9,106 bases of DNA from Longimicrobium sp. (GTDB lineage Bacteria > Gemmatimonadota > Gemmatimonadetes > Longimicrobiales > Longimicrobiaceae), in the NCBI GenBank assembly GCA_030446945.1, contig JAUJMI010000125.1:1-9106 (forward strand). Reading direction: 5' to 3'. This document shows positions 1 to 9,106 of this stretch, in pieces. Within the stretch, counting starts at the first letter, position 1. Each line of letters opens with the position of its first letter. The notes under the pieces were generated by a model. It did no database searches, was not told where the DNA came from, and was given only the letters and a program-made list of their open reading frames with translations. The position numbers and the translations under genes were made by a program.

Positions 1-195
1 CGGGGGGGGTCGGAGGGGGCCGCCCGGCCCACCCGCGCCGGGGGGGCGGGCCCCCCCCCCCCCCCCCCCCCTGGCCCCGGCGGGGCCGCCCCCCCCCCCG
101 GGGGGGGGGCCCCCGGGGGGGCCGCGCGCCCCCCCCCCTTGTTTGGCACACCCCCGGGGGGGGGGGGGCGGCCCCCCCCCGGGCCCCCCCGGCCG
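1..195. other. G/C homopolymer block, probable sequence artefact
   Basis: This stretch is almost entirely runs of G and C. Examples are 21 C at 51-71, 11 C at 89-99 followed by 10 G at 100-109, and 13 G at 156-168. No reading frame with protein-like composition, no tRNA and no recognisable promoter can be read here. Normal-complexity sequence begins abruptly around 195, and from there the ribosome binding site and codons of rpmG are intact. The abrupt change, together with homopolymer lengths unlike anything else in the window, fits a low-quality contig end (base-calling or assembly failure) better than biology. The end of tuf and often a tRNA-Trp gene would be expected here, but neither is visible. 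Confidence 0.75.
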
Positions 196-216
196 TTACT
201 GCTGAGGGACTGAGCC

Positions 217-366
217 ATGCGCGACATCATCATCCTCGCCTGCACGGAGTGCAAGGAGAGGAACTACAACAAGACCAAGAACAAGCGGAAGCACCCGGAG
301 CGCGTGGAGTACAGCAAGTACTGCCCCCGGTGCAACAAGCACCAGCCCCACAAGGAAACCAAGTAG
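217..366 (+). CDS. rpmG: 50S ribosomal protein L33, zinc-ribbon form
   Basis: A 49-residue basic protein of the large ribosomal subunit, sited near the E site. Two CxxC pairs (Cys9/Cys12 and Cys36/Cys39) form the zinc ribbon of the C+ type of L33. The segment between them is rich in Lys, Asn and Tyr, and [11 protein letters not shown] is a typical L33 ending. The length is normal for the family. The ATG is preceded by GAGGGA at 204-209 with 7-nt spacing, which supports this start. The gene lies 91 nt before secE, the common rpmG-secE-nusG arrangement. Family assignment is secure. Because the sequence upstream is corrupted, nothing can be said about its promoter. Confidence 0.95.
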   Translation: MRDIIILACTECKERNYNKTKNKRKHPERVEYSKYCPRCNKHQPHKETK

Positions 367-373
367 CGCTCCC

Positions 374-395
374 GCCGCCGCCCACGGGCGGCGGC
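374..395 (+). other. GC hairpin between rpmG and secE
   Basis: GCCGCCGCCC at 374-383 and GGGCGGCGGC at 386-395 are perfect reverse complements, separated by only 2 nt, so the innermost pairs would open to form the loop. It begins 8 nt after the rpmG stop. No T-tract follows, so it is not a classical intrinsic terminator. It could be an RNA-stabilising or pausing structure, or simply a product of high GC content. Confidence 0.4.
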
Positions 396-406
396 CCGCT
401 GCATAG

Positions 407-425
407 GGCCGGCCGCGCGCCGGCC
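407..425 (+). other. Second GC hairpin between rpmG and secE
   Basis: GGCCGGC at 407-413 pairs with GCCGGCC at 419-425 around a 5-nt loop. It follows the hairpin at 374-395 by 11 nt, making a tandem pair in the 91-nt rpmG-secE gap. The downstream sequence (CGCAACCGTTCATC) has no U-run, so termination is not supported. The remaining 32 nt before the secE ATG show no strong Shine-Dalgarno sequence. Confidence 0.35.
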
Positions 426-457
426 GCAACCGTTCATCGCACCATCGGTTTCCTTGC

Positions 458-664
458 ATGGCTGACACGACCCGTACGTCCCCGCGAGAGTTCCTCGGCG
501 AGGTGAAAGAGCAGGTCCAAAAGATCACCTGGCCCGACCAGGAGCAGCTGAAGAGCTCCACGGGCGTCATCCTCGCCTTCGTGGCGATGGTTGCCGTGAT
601 CATCTTCGGGATGGACATTGCGGTGCGCACCGTTCTCGAGCTTATCCGCTCGCTCTTCGCGTGA
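458..664 (+). CDS. secE: Preprotein translocase subunit SecE
   Basis: A 68-residue inner-membrane protein that clamps and stabilises the SecY channel in the SecYEG translocon. The sequence shows the short single-span form of SecE. An amphipathic region at residues 12-35 contains the family signature F-L-x-E-V-K-x-E-x-x-K-I-T-W-P, and one hydrophobic membrane segment follows at about residues 36-53 (V-I-L-A-F-V-A-M-V-A-V-I-I-F). The length is normal for the non-enterobacterial form. The ATG at 458 has no obvious Shine-Dalgarno sequence. The stop codon overlaps or abuts the nusG start region (GTGA at 661-664), so the two genes are translationally adjacent, as is usual for secE-nusG. Confidence 0.95.
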   Translation: MADTTRTSPREFLGEVKEQVQKITWPDQEQLKSSTGVILAFVAMVAVIIFGMDIAVRTVLELIRSLFA

Positions 665-672
665 GCGCGACC

Positions 673-1224
673 ATGGCCGAGGCCAAGTGGTACGCCATCC
701 AGAGCTACTCCGGGCACGAGAACAAGGTGCAGCGGCTGATCCAGCGCCGCATCGACGAAGAGCCGGGCGAGCCGCAGGAGAAGCAGATCCAGGAAGTGCT
801 GGTCCCCACGCAGGAGGTGGTGGAGATCCGCAACGGCAAGCGCGTCACCGTGACCCGCAAGCTGTACCCTGGCTACGTGCTGGTGAAGATGGTGAGCAAC
901 CAGCGCACCGTGAACCTCGTCAACGGGATCCAGGGGGTCATCAAGTTCCTGGGCTCCGGCGCCGAGCCGCAGTCGCTCTCCGAAGACGAGCTGGCCAAGA
1001 TCTTCGGGCAGGAGACGGAGCCGGTGGCGGGGGCGGAAGAGCCAGTGGTGCTCATCCCCTTCACGCACGGGCAGGTGGTGGAGGTCACGGACGGGCCGTT
1101 CAAGGAGTTCAGCGGCACCGTCCAGGACATCGACCACGACAAGGGCAAGGTAAAGGTGGAGGTGTCGCTCTTCGGGCGCCCCACCTCCATCGAGCTGGAC
1201 TACACGCAGCTCCGCGGATTCTGA
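673..1224 (+). CDS. nusG: Transcription termination/antitermination protein NusG
   Basis: NusG binds the RNA polymerase clamp, acts on elongation and pausing, and can link polymerase to Rho or ribosomal S10. From the ATG at 673 the protein has 183 residues. It begins A-E-A-K-W-Y-A-I-Q-S-Y-S-G-H-E-N-K-V, the typical start of the N-terminal NGN domain. The polymerase-contacting segment K-L-Y-P-G-Y-V-L-V-K-M is present, and a C-terminal KOW domain lies at about residues 130-160 (F-T-H-G-Q-V-V-E-V-T-D-G-P-F). An alternative GTG start at 661 overlaps the secE stop and would add 4 residues (M-S-A-T). I prefer the ATG because homologues normally begin a few residues before the W-Y. Neither start has a strong Shine-Dalgarno sequence. 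rplK follows after 15 nt. Confidence 0.95.
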   Translation: MAEAKWYAIQSYSGHENKVQRLIQRRIDEEPGEPQEKQIQEVLVPTQEVVEIRNGKRVTVTRKLYPGYVLVKMVSNQRTVNLVNGIQGVIKFLGSGAEPQSLSEDELAKIFGQETEPVAGAEEPVVLIPFTHGQVVEVTDGPFKEFSGTVQDIDHDKGKVKVEVSLFGRPTSIELDYTQLRGF

Positions 1225-1239
1225 TCTCGAGGTCGTACG

Positions 1240-1665
1240 ATGGCTAAGAAAGTAACCGGCTTCATCAAGCTCCAGGTTCCCGCGGGCGCCGCCAACCCGG
1301 CGCCCCCCGTTGGTCCCGCGCTGGGCCAGCACGGCGTGAACATCATGGAGTTCTGCAAGCAGTTCAACGCGCGCACGCAGGGTCAGCCCGGGATGATCAT
1401 CCCGGTGGAGATCACCGTGTACGCGGACCGCTCCTTCACCTTCATCACCAAGACGCCCCCCGCGGCCGTCCTGCTGAAGAAGGCGGCGGGGGTGGACAAG
1501 GGCTCAGCTTCTTCCAAGAAGACCAAGATCGGGCGCGTCACGCAGGACCAGGTGCGTCAGATCGCCGAGACCAAGATGCCCGACCTGAACGCGGCGGACC
1601 TCGACGGCGCCATGCGCATGATCGCCGGCACCGCGCGCTCGATGGGGCTCGAGATCGTGGGATGA
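1240..1665 (+). CDS. rplK: 50S ribosomal protein L11
   Basis: A 141-residue protein of the GTPase-associated centre. It binds the 1070 region of 23S rRNA and is involved in factor binding, RelA activation and thiostrepton sensitivity. The sequence is canonical. The N-terminal domain carries the proline-rich segment at residues 20-26 (P-A-P-P-V-G-P) followed by [14 protein letters not shown]. The C-terminal rRNA-binding domain includes [12 protein letters not shown] and ends A-R-S-M-G-L-E-I-V. The length matches the family. A GAGG lies upstream at about 1229-1232. It is 15 nt downstream of nusG and clearly in the same transcription unit. The gap to rplA is unusually large and structured. Confidence 0.97.
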   Translation: MAKKVTGFIKLQVPAGAANPAPPVGPALGQHGVNIMEFCKQFNARTQGQPGMIIPVEITVYADRSFTFITKTPPAAVLLKKAAGVDKGSASSKKTKIGRVTQDQVRQIAETKMPDLNAADLDGAMRMIAGTARSMGLEIVG

Positions 1666-1670
1666 ACGGG

Positions 1671-1722
1671 AGTGCTAAGTGCTAAGTGCTGAAAAGCAGT
1701 TCAGGACTTAGGACTTAGCACT
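1671..1722 (+). repeat. Heptamer-built inverted repeat (23-bp hairpin)
   Basis: The left arm (1671-1693) is built from tandem heptamers: GTGCTAA at 1672-1678, GTGCTAA at 1679-1685 and GTGCTGA at 1686-1692. The right arm (1700-1722) is its reverse complement with only two mismatches, both G opposite G (1681/1712 and 1688/1705). The loop is 6 nt (1694-1699). The element starts 5 nt after the rplK stop. Its AT content is much higher than that of the surrounding sequence. No long U-run follows (CTTTCAT), so it is a poor intrinsic terminator. The build, a palindrome made of degenerate heptamers, looks like a dispersed intergenic repeat or small non-autonomous element that inserted between rplK and rplA. 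That origin is inference. Confidence 0.75.
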
Positions 1723-1915
1723 TTCATACGACGGGAGGCCGAAACGCCGCCGCGTCGGAGGCAGGAGAAGCGGAGTGAGGGGCGGACACCAGGGAGCGGT
1801 CTCCTGCCCTCCCGTGCCGGCAACGGCGCAGACCCTCGTTCCCGTCCGTCGACCACTCCGGGGTGGGTGACCCCGCAGCGGGAGGACTCGTCACCAAGAT
1901 CACCTGAGGGAGTAC
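1723..1915 (+). promoter_or_regulatory. Structured leader upstream of rplA
   Basis: This is the rest of the 250-nt rplK-rplA gap. GGAGGCAGGAGA at 1757-1768 can pair with 1800-1812 (TCTCCTGCC then CTCC) as a 12-bp helix with one bulged C at 1809. A second hairpin pairs CGGGGT at 1859-1864 with ACCCCG at 1870-1875 around a 5-nt loop. The segment ends in a strong Shine-Dalgarno sequence, GAGGGAG, 4 nt before the rplA ATG. No protein-like ORF was recognised. L1 is a known autogenous repressor of the L11-L1 operon in some bacteria, so a regulatory role is plausible. However, I cannot identify the L1 recognition element with certainty, and no convincing promoter is visible. Confidence 0.35.
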
Positions 1916-2608
1916 ATGCCCAGACACGGAAAGAAGTTCCGCGAGGCGCAGGCCCGTGTTCCCGAGGGGCAGAACTACAGCGTCCCCGAGGCGGTGAGCC
2001 TCGTCAAGGAGCTGTCGTTCGCCAAGTTCGACGAGACCGTGGAAGCGGCCGTGCGGCTTGGCGTGGACCCCCGGCACGCGGACCAGATCGTCCGCGGGGC
2101 CGTCGTCCTTCCCCACGGTACGGGGAAGACCGCCCGCGTTCTCGTGATCGCCCAGGGCGACCGCGCGCGTGAGGCGGAGGAAGCAGGCGCCGATTTCGTC
2201 GGCGTGGAGTACGTCCAGAAGATCAAGGACGGCTGGCTGGACTTCGACGTGGCCGTGGCCACTCCGGACATGATGGGCCAGGTGGGCCAGCTCGGCCGCA
2301 TACTGGGACCGCGCGGGCTGATGCCCACGCCCAAGGCCGGCACGGTGACGATGGACGTCGCCCGCGCCGTCCGCGAGATCAAGGCCGGCAAGATCGAGTT
2401 CCGGACCGACAAGACCGGGAACCTCCACGTCCCCATCGGCAAGGTTTCGTTCGACGTGGCGAAGCTGGAGGAGAACCTGGGCGCGTTCATGGAGACCGTG
2501 ATCCGCGCAAAGCCCGCTGCCGCCAAGGGGCAGTACGTCCGCGGCCTCACCGTGTCCAGCACGATGGGCCCGGGTGTGGCGGTGGACGCCAACCTGTTCC
2601 GGAGGTAG
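1916..2608 (+). CDS. rplA: 50S ribosomal protein L1
   Basis: A 230-residue protein of the mobile L1 stalk that assists release of deacylated tRNA from the E site. In several bacteria it is also a translational repressor of its own operon. It starts M-P-R-H-G-K-K-F, and the family signature [18 protein letters not shown] lies at residues 127-144. The usual C-terminal segment [16 protein letters not shown] follows at 205-220. The length is normal. The start is fixed by a strong Shine-Dalgarno sequence (GAGGGAG) just upstream. The last codons of rplA contain the GGAGG that serves rplJ, so the two genes are tightly coupled. Confidence 0.97.
   Translation: MPRHGKKFREAQARVPEGQNYSVPEAVSLVKELSFAKFDETVEAAVRLGVDPRHADQIVRGAVVLPHGTGKTARVLVIAQGDRAREAEEAGADFVGVEYVQKIKDGWLDFDVAVATPDMMGQVGQLGRILGPRGLMPTPKAGTVTMDVARAVREIKAGKIEFRTDKTGNLHVPIGKVSFDVAKLEENLGAFMETVIRAKPAAAKGQYVRGLTVSSTMGPGVAVDANLFRR
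2601..2605 (+). promoter_or_regulatory. Shine-Dalgarno of rplJ inside the end of rplA
   Basis: A perfect GGAGG lies within the last codons of rplA, 7 nt before the ATG at 2613. It decides the rplJ start. An in-frame ATG 39 nt upstream (2574) lies inside rplA, would add a non-homologous 13-residue extension and lacks such a site. Confidence 0.8.
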
Positions 2609-2612
2609 CCCG

Positions 2613-3143
2613 ATGAACAGACTTGAGAAGGACGTCGTCGTCGGCGAGCTCCAGGACAAGCTCAAGGTTGCCCAGGCGTTCTACCTGACGGACTTCACGG
2701 GCCTGAACGTGAAGCAGATCACCGAGTTCCGCTCGCGCCTGCGCAAGCAGGGGGTGGAGTACGTGGTCGTCAAGAACACCCTGGCGCAGCGCGCGCTGCA
2801 GGGGCTGGAGCTGCCGGACGTGGCGTCTTCCTTCACCGGGCCCACCGGGCTGGTGATCGGGCGCGACGACGCGGTGGCCGCGGCCAAGGTGCTCACCGAC
2901 TTCATGCGCGAGTTCGGCGACCGCCCGGCGGTGAAGGGTGCCGTCGTGGAGCGCCGCTCGGTGGACGCCGCCCAGGTGAGGAAGCTCGCCGACCTTCCCT
3001 CGCGGGAGGTCCTCCTCGCCCAGATCGCGGGGGGGCTGCAGGCGCCGATGGCGCGCCTCGCCGGCGGAATGAGCCAGCTTCTGTCCGGGTTCGCCCGGGC
3101 CGTGGACCAGCTTCGGCAGCAGCGGGAAGGCGCCGAAGCCTGA
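2613..3143 (+). CDS. rplJ: 50S ribosomal protein L10
   Basis: A 176-residue protein that forms the base of the ribosomal stalk. The N-terminal domain binds 23S rRNA next to L11, and the C-terminal helix carries L7/L12 dimers. The sequence starts [13 protein letters not shown]. It contains the conserved [10 protein letters not shown] near residues 24-33 and [10 protein letters not shown] near 51-60. The long C-terminal helix (about 129-172, [15 protein letters not shown] onward) is rich in Ala, Leu and Gln. The ATG at 2613 was chosen because of the GGAGG at 2601-2605. Only 4 nt separate it from rplA, so the long rplJ leader that binds L10-L7/L12 in E. coli has no room here. Confidence 0.96.
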   Translation: MNRLEKDVVVGELQDKLKVAQAFYLTDFTGLNVKQITEFRSRLRKQGVEYVVVKNTLAQRALQGLELPDVASSFTGPTGLVIGRDDAVAAAKVLTDFMREFGDRPAVKGAVVERRSVDAAQVRKLADLPSREVLLAQIAGGLQAPMARLAGGMSQLLSGFARAVDQLRQQREGAEA

Positions 3144-3269
3144 CCCCGCACCGCGACCCACGGACGGGTCCGGGTGCACGGGACCGGCCGGGGCACGACG
3201 TTCCCGCGGTCCGAACATAGATCGAGATAGCCTAGCCTTCGCAACCTGTACGTACTAGGAGCCTACAAA
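3144..3269 (+). promoter_or_regulatory. rplJ-rplL intergenic region
   Basis: A 126-nt spacer. GGTCC at 3167-3171 can pair with GGACC at 3181-3185. CCTAG at 3231-3235 can pair with CTAGG at 3255-3259, which includes part of the rplL Shine-Dalgarno sequence (AGGAG, 3257-3261); such pairing could modulate initiation of rplL. The self-complementary GTACGTAC sits between these arms. No T-tract terminator, convincing promoter or small ORF is visible. The regulatory role is speculative; the pairings themselves are short. Confidence 0.25.
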
Positions 3270-3659
3270 ATGGCCACCACGCTTTCCCGTGACGAGCTGC
3301 TCGACGCGATCGGCAACATGACCGTCCTCGAACTCGCCGACTTCGTCAAGGCCTTCGAAGAGAAGTTCGGTGTGACCGCCGCCGCCCCCGTGGCGATGGC
3401 CGCCGCGGCCCCGGCCGGCGGCGCCGCCGCCCCCGCCGCCGAGGAGCAGACCGAGTTCACGGTGATGCTCACCGGCGCCGGCGAGAAGAAGATTCAGGTC
3501 ATCAAGGTGGTGCGCGAGATCACCGGCCTTGGCCTCAAGGAGGCAAAGGACCTGGTGGACGGCGCCCCGAAGGCCGTGAAGGAGGGTGTCACCAAGGACG
3601 AGGCCGCCCAGATCCGCGCCAAGCTCGAGGAGCAAGGCGCGGGCGTCGAGGTGAAGTAG
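3270..3659 (+). CDS. rplL: 50S ribosomal protein L7/L12
   Basis: A 129-residue acidic stalk protein, present as dimers on L10, that recruits translational GTPases. The three classical parts are visible. The N-terminal dimerisation helices lie at about residues 4-34 ([10 protein letters not shown] onward). A flexible hinge at about 37-58 is almost entirely Ala, Pro and Gly. The compact C-terminal domain at about 60-129 includes [22 protein letters not shown] and L-V-D-G-A-P. The length is normal. AGGAG at 3257-3261, followed by an A-rich stretch directly before the ATG, is a strong initiation region, as expected for the one multicopy ribosomal protein. Confidence 0.97.
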   Translation: MATTLSRDELLDAIGNMTVLELADFVKAFEEKFGVTAAAPVAMAAAAPAGGAAAPAAEEQTEFTVMLTGAGEKKIQVIKVVREITGLGLKEAKDLVDGAPKAVKEGVTKDEAAQIRAKLEEQGAGVEVK

Positions 3660-3667
3660 TGACGGAA

Positions 3668-3707
3668 CGCCCGGGGTGTCGCGGGTTCGCCCGCGGCACC
3701 CCGGGCG
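3668..3707 (+). other. 18-bp hairpin with UUCG loop between rplL and rpoB
   Basis: Positions 3668-3685 pair with 3690-3707 over 18 bp, with one G-U wobble (3679/3696) and a TTCG loop at 3686-3689. It starts 9 nt after the rplL stop. The downstream sequence (GGGCGTTGCCCGT) lacks a U-run, so full intrinsic termination is not expected. In E. coli the rplL-rpoB gap holds a partial terminator and an RNase III cleavage site that set the ratio of ribosomal protein to polymerase transcripts. A similar attenuation, processing or mRNA-end-stabilising role is a reasonable inference here. Confidence 0.65.
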
Positions 3708-3798
3708 GGGCGTTGCCCGTCCCCGCGGGGGCCGGGAGCCCAACCGTCCACTTCTGCCCGACGGACAATGATTGCGCAGCTTCCTCAATAGATACTGG

Positions 3799-3808
3799 AC
3801 GGTACCGT
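3799..3808. promoter_or_regulatory. 10-nt perfect palindrome upstream of rpoB
   Basis: ACGGTACCGT is its own reverse complement and sits 74 nt before the rpoB start, just upstream of a hairpin. It might be a protein-binding dyad, but it is short and nothing in the window identifies a partner. Confidence 0.2.
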
Positions 3809-3834
3809 ACCCCGCCGGGTCTTCCGGTTGGGGT
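3809..3834 (+). other. Hairpin in the rpoB leader
   Basis: ACCCC at 3809-3813 pairs with GGGGT at 3830-3834. A G-U pair (3814/3829) continues the stem, and after a bulged U at 3828, CCGG at 3815-3818 pairs with CCGG at 3824-3827 around a 5-nt loop. It lies 47 nt before the rpoB start codon. It is the second structured element of the 222-nt rplL-rpoB spacer, whose remainder (3708-3798 and 3835-3870) shows no ORF and no convincing promoter. Confidence 0.35.
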
Positions 3835-3870
3835 CGTTTGCGCTTCCCTGTGACCTACGCCAGCACCAAA

Positions 3871-3875
3871 GGGAG
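3871..3875 (+). promoter_or_regulatory. Shine-Dalgarno that sets the TTG start of rpoB
   Basis: GGGAG (within AAAGGGAG) lies 6 nt before TTG at 3882. No ATG or GTG in the rpoB frame lies nearby with comparable spacing, and the protein that follows begins with RpoB-like sequence, so this site decides the start. Confidence 0.65.
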
Positions 3876-3881
3876 AGCCAA

Positions 3882-9106
<5,225 letters not shown>

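Noticed and set aside
374..425. Tandem GC hairpins after rpmG as a rho-independent terminator
   Set aside because: No U-tract follows either stem, and secE-nusG normally belong to the same or a closely linked unit. They are listed only as hairpins.
367..457. tRNA-Trp gene between rpmG and secE, present in some bacteria
   Set aside because: No cloverleaf, anticodon arm or T-loop consensus can be found in the 91-nt gap.
196..1332. A 378-codon minus-strand frame across rpmG, secE and nusG
   Set aside because: It overlaps three certain genes on the other strand, has low-complexity Leu/Arg/His composition and resembles no protein family.
2574..2612. Upstream ATG extension of rplJ by 13 codons
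   Set aside because: It lies within the rplA coding sequence, the added residues (M-W-R-W-T-P-T-C) do not resemble L10, and the ATG at 2613 has a perfect GGAGG at proper spacing.
3763..3800. Possible sigma-70-type promoter before rpoB (GATACT or TAGATA as -10)
   Set aside because: No -35 element with acceptable match lies at 16-18 nt spacing; the -10 candidates match only 3-4 of 6 positions.

Overview
The window is a GC-rich bacterial chromosomal stretch carrying one co-directional (+ strand) housekeeping cluster: rpmG - secE - nusG - rplK - rplA - rplJ - rplL - rpoB. It encodes ribosomal protein L33, the SecE translocase subunit, the elongation factor NusG, the four stalk/L1-region ribosomal proteins L11, L1, L10 and L7/L12, and the RNA polymerase beta subunit. 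This gene order is widespread in bacteria; tuf (upstream) and rpoC (downstream) would be the expected neighbours. RpoB runs off the right edge. No mobile genes, CRISPR array, tRNA or rRNA genes were found.

Organism: very high GC, strong use of codons ending in G or C, and an RpoB that combines a beta-SI1-type insert, a flap insert and further inserts suggest a Gram-negative-type lineage. A Gemmatimonadota/Longimicrobium-like or related FCB-group bacterium is my best guess. This is inference from gene style, not a database match.

Layout: 1-195 is almost pure runs of G and C and looks like a corrupted contig end. 217-1665 holds rpmG, secE, nusG and rplK; secE and nusG are nearly fused and nusG-rplK is 15 nt apart. 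A 250-nt gap (1666-1915) carries a striking heptamer-built hairpin and further structure before rplA. rplA and rplJ are 4 nt apart. rplJ-rplL is separated by 126 nt. rplL-rpoB is separated by 222 nt containing a perfect-to-one-wobble 18-bp hairpin with a UUCG loop, a second hairpin and a 10-nt palindrome. rpoB starts with TTG at 3882 behind a good Shine-Dalgarno sequence and stays open for 1741 codons to the window edge.

The most interesting feature is RpoB. All core catalytic motifs are present and in order, but the protein is about 400-450 residues longer than E. coli RpoB. The extra length sits mainly in three blocks: about residues 389-503, 722-941 and 1508-1626. The protein also has a flap insert (about 1282-1404) and a beta-SI1-like module (about 267-337). 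A short motif with the pattern A-x-x-G-x-x-L-T-x-E, followed by a helix and a V-x-V strand, recurs four to five times across three of these inserts. This suggests repeated use of one small module. The rest of the cluster looks like ordinary core machinery.
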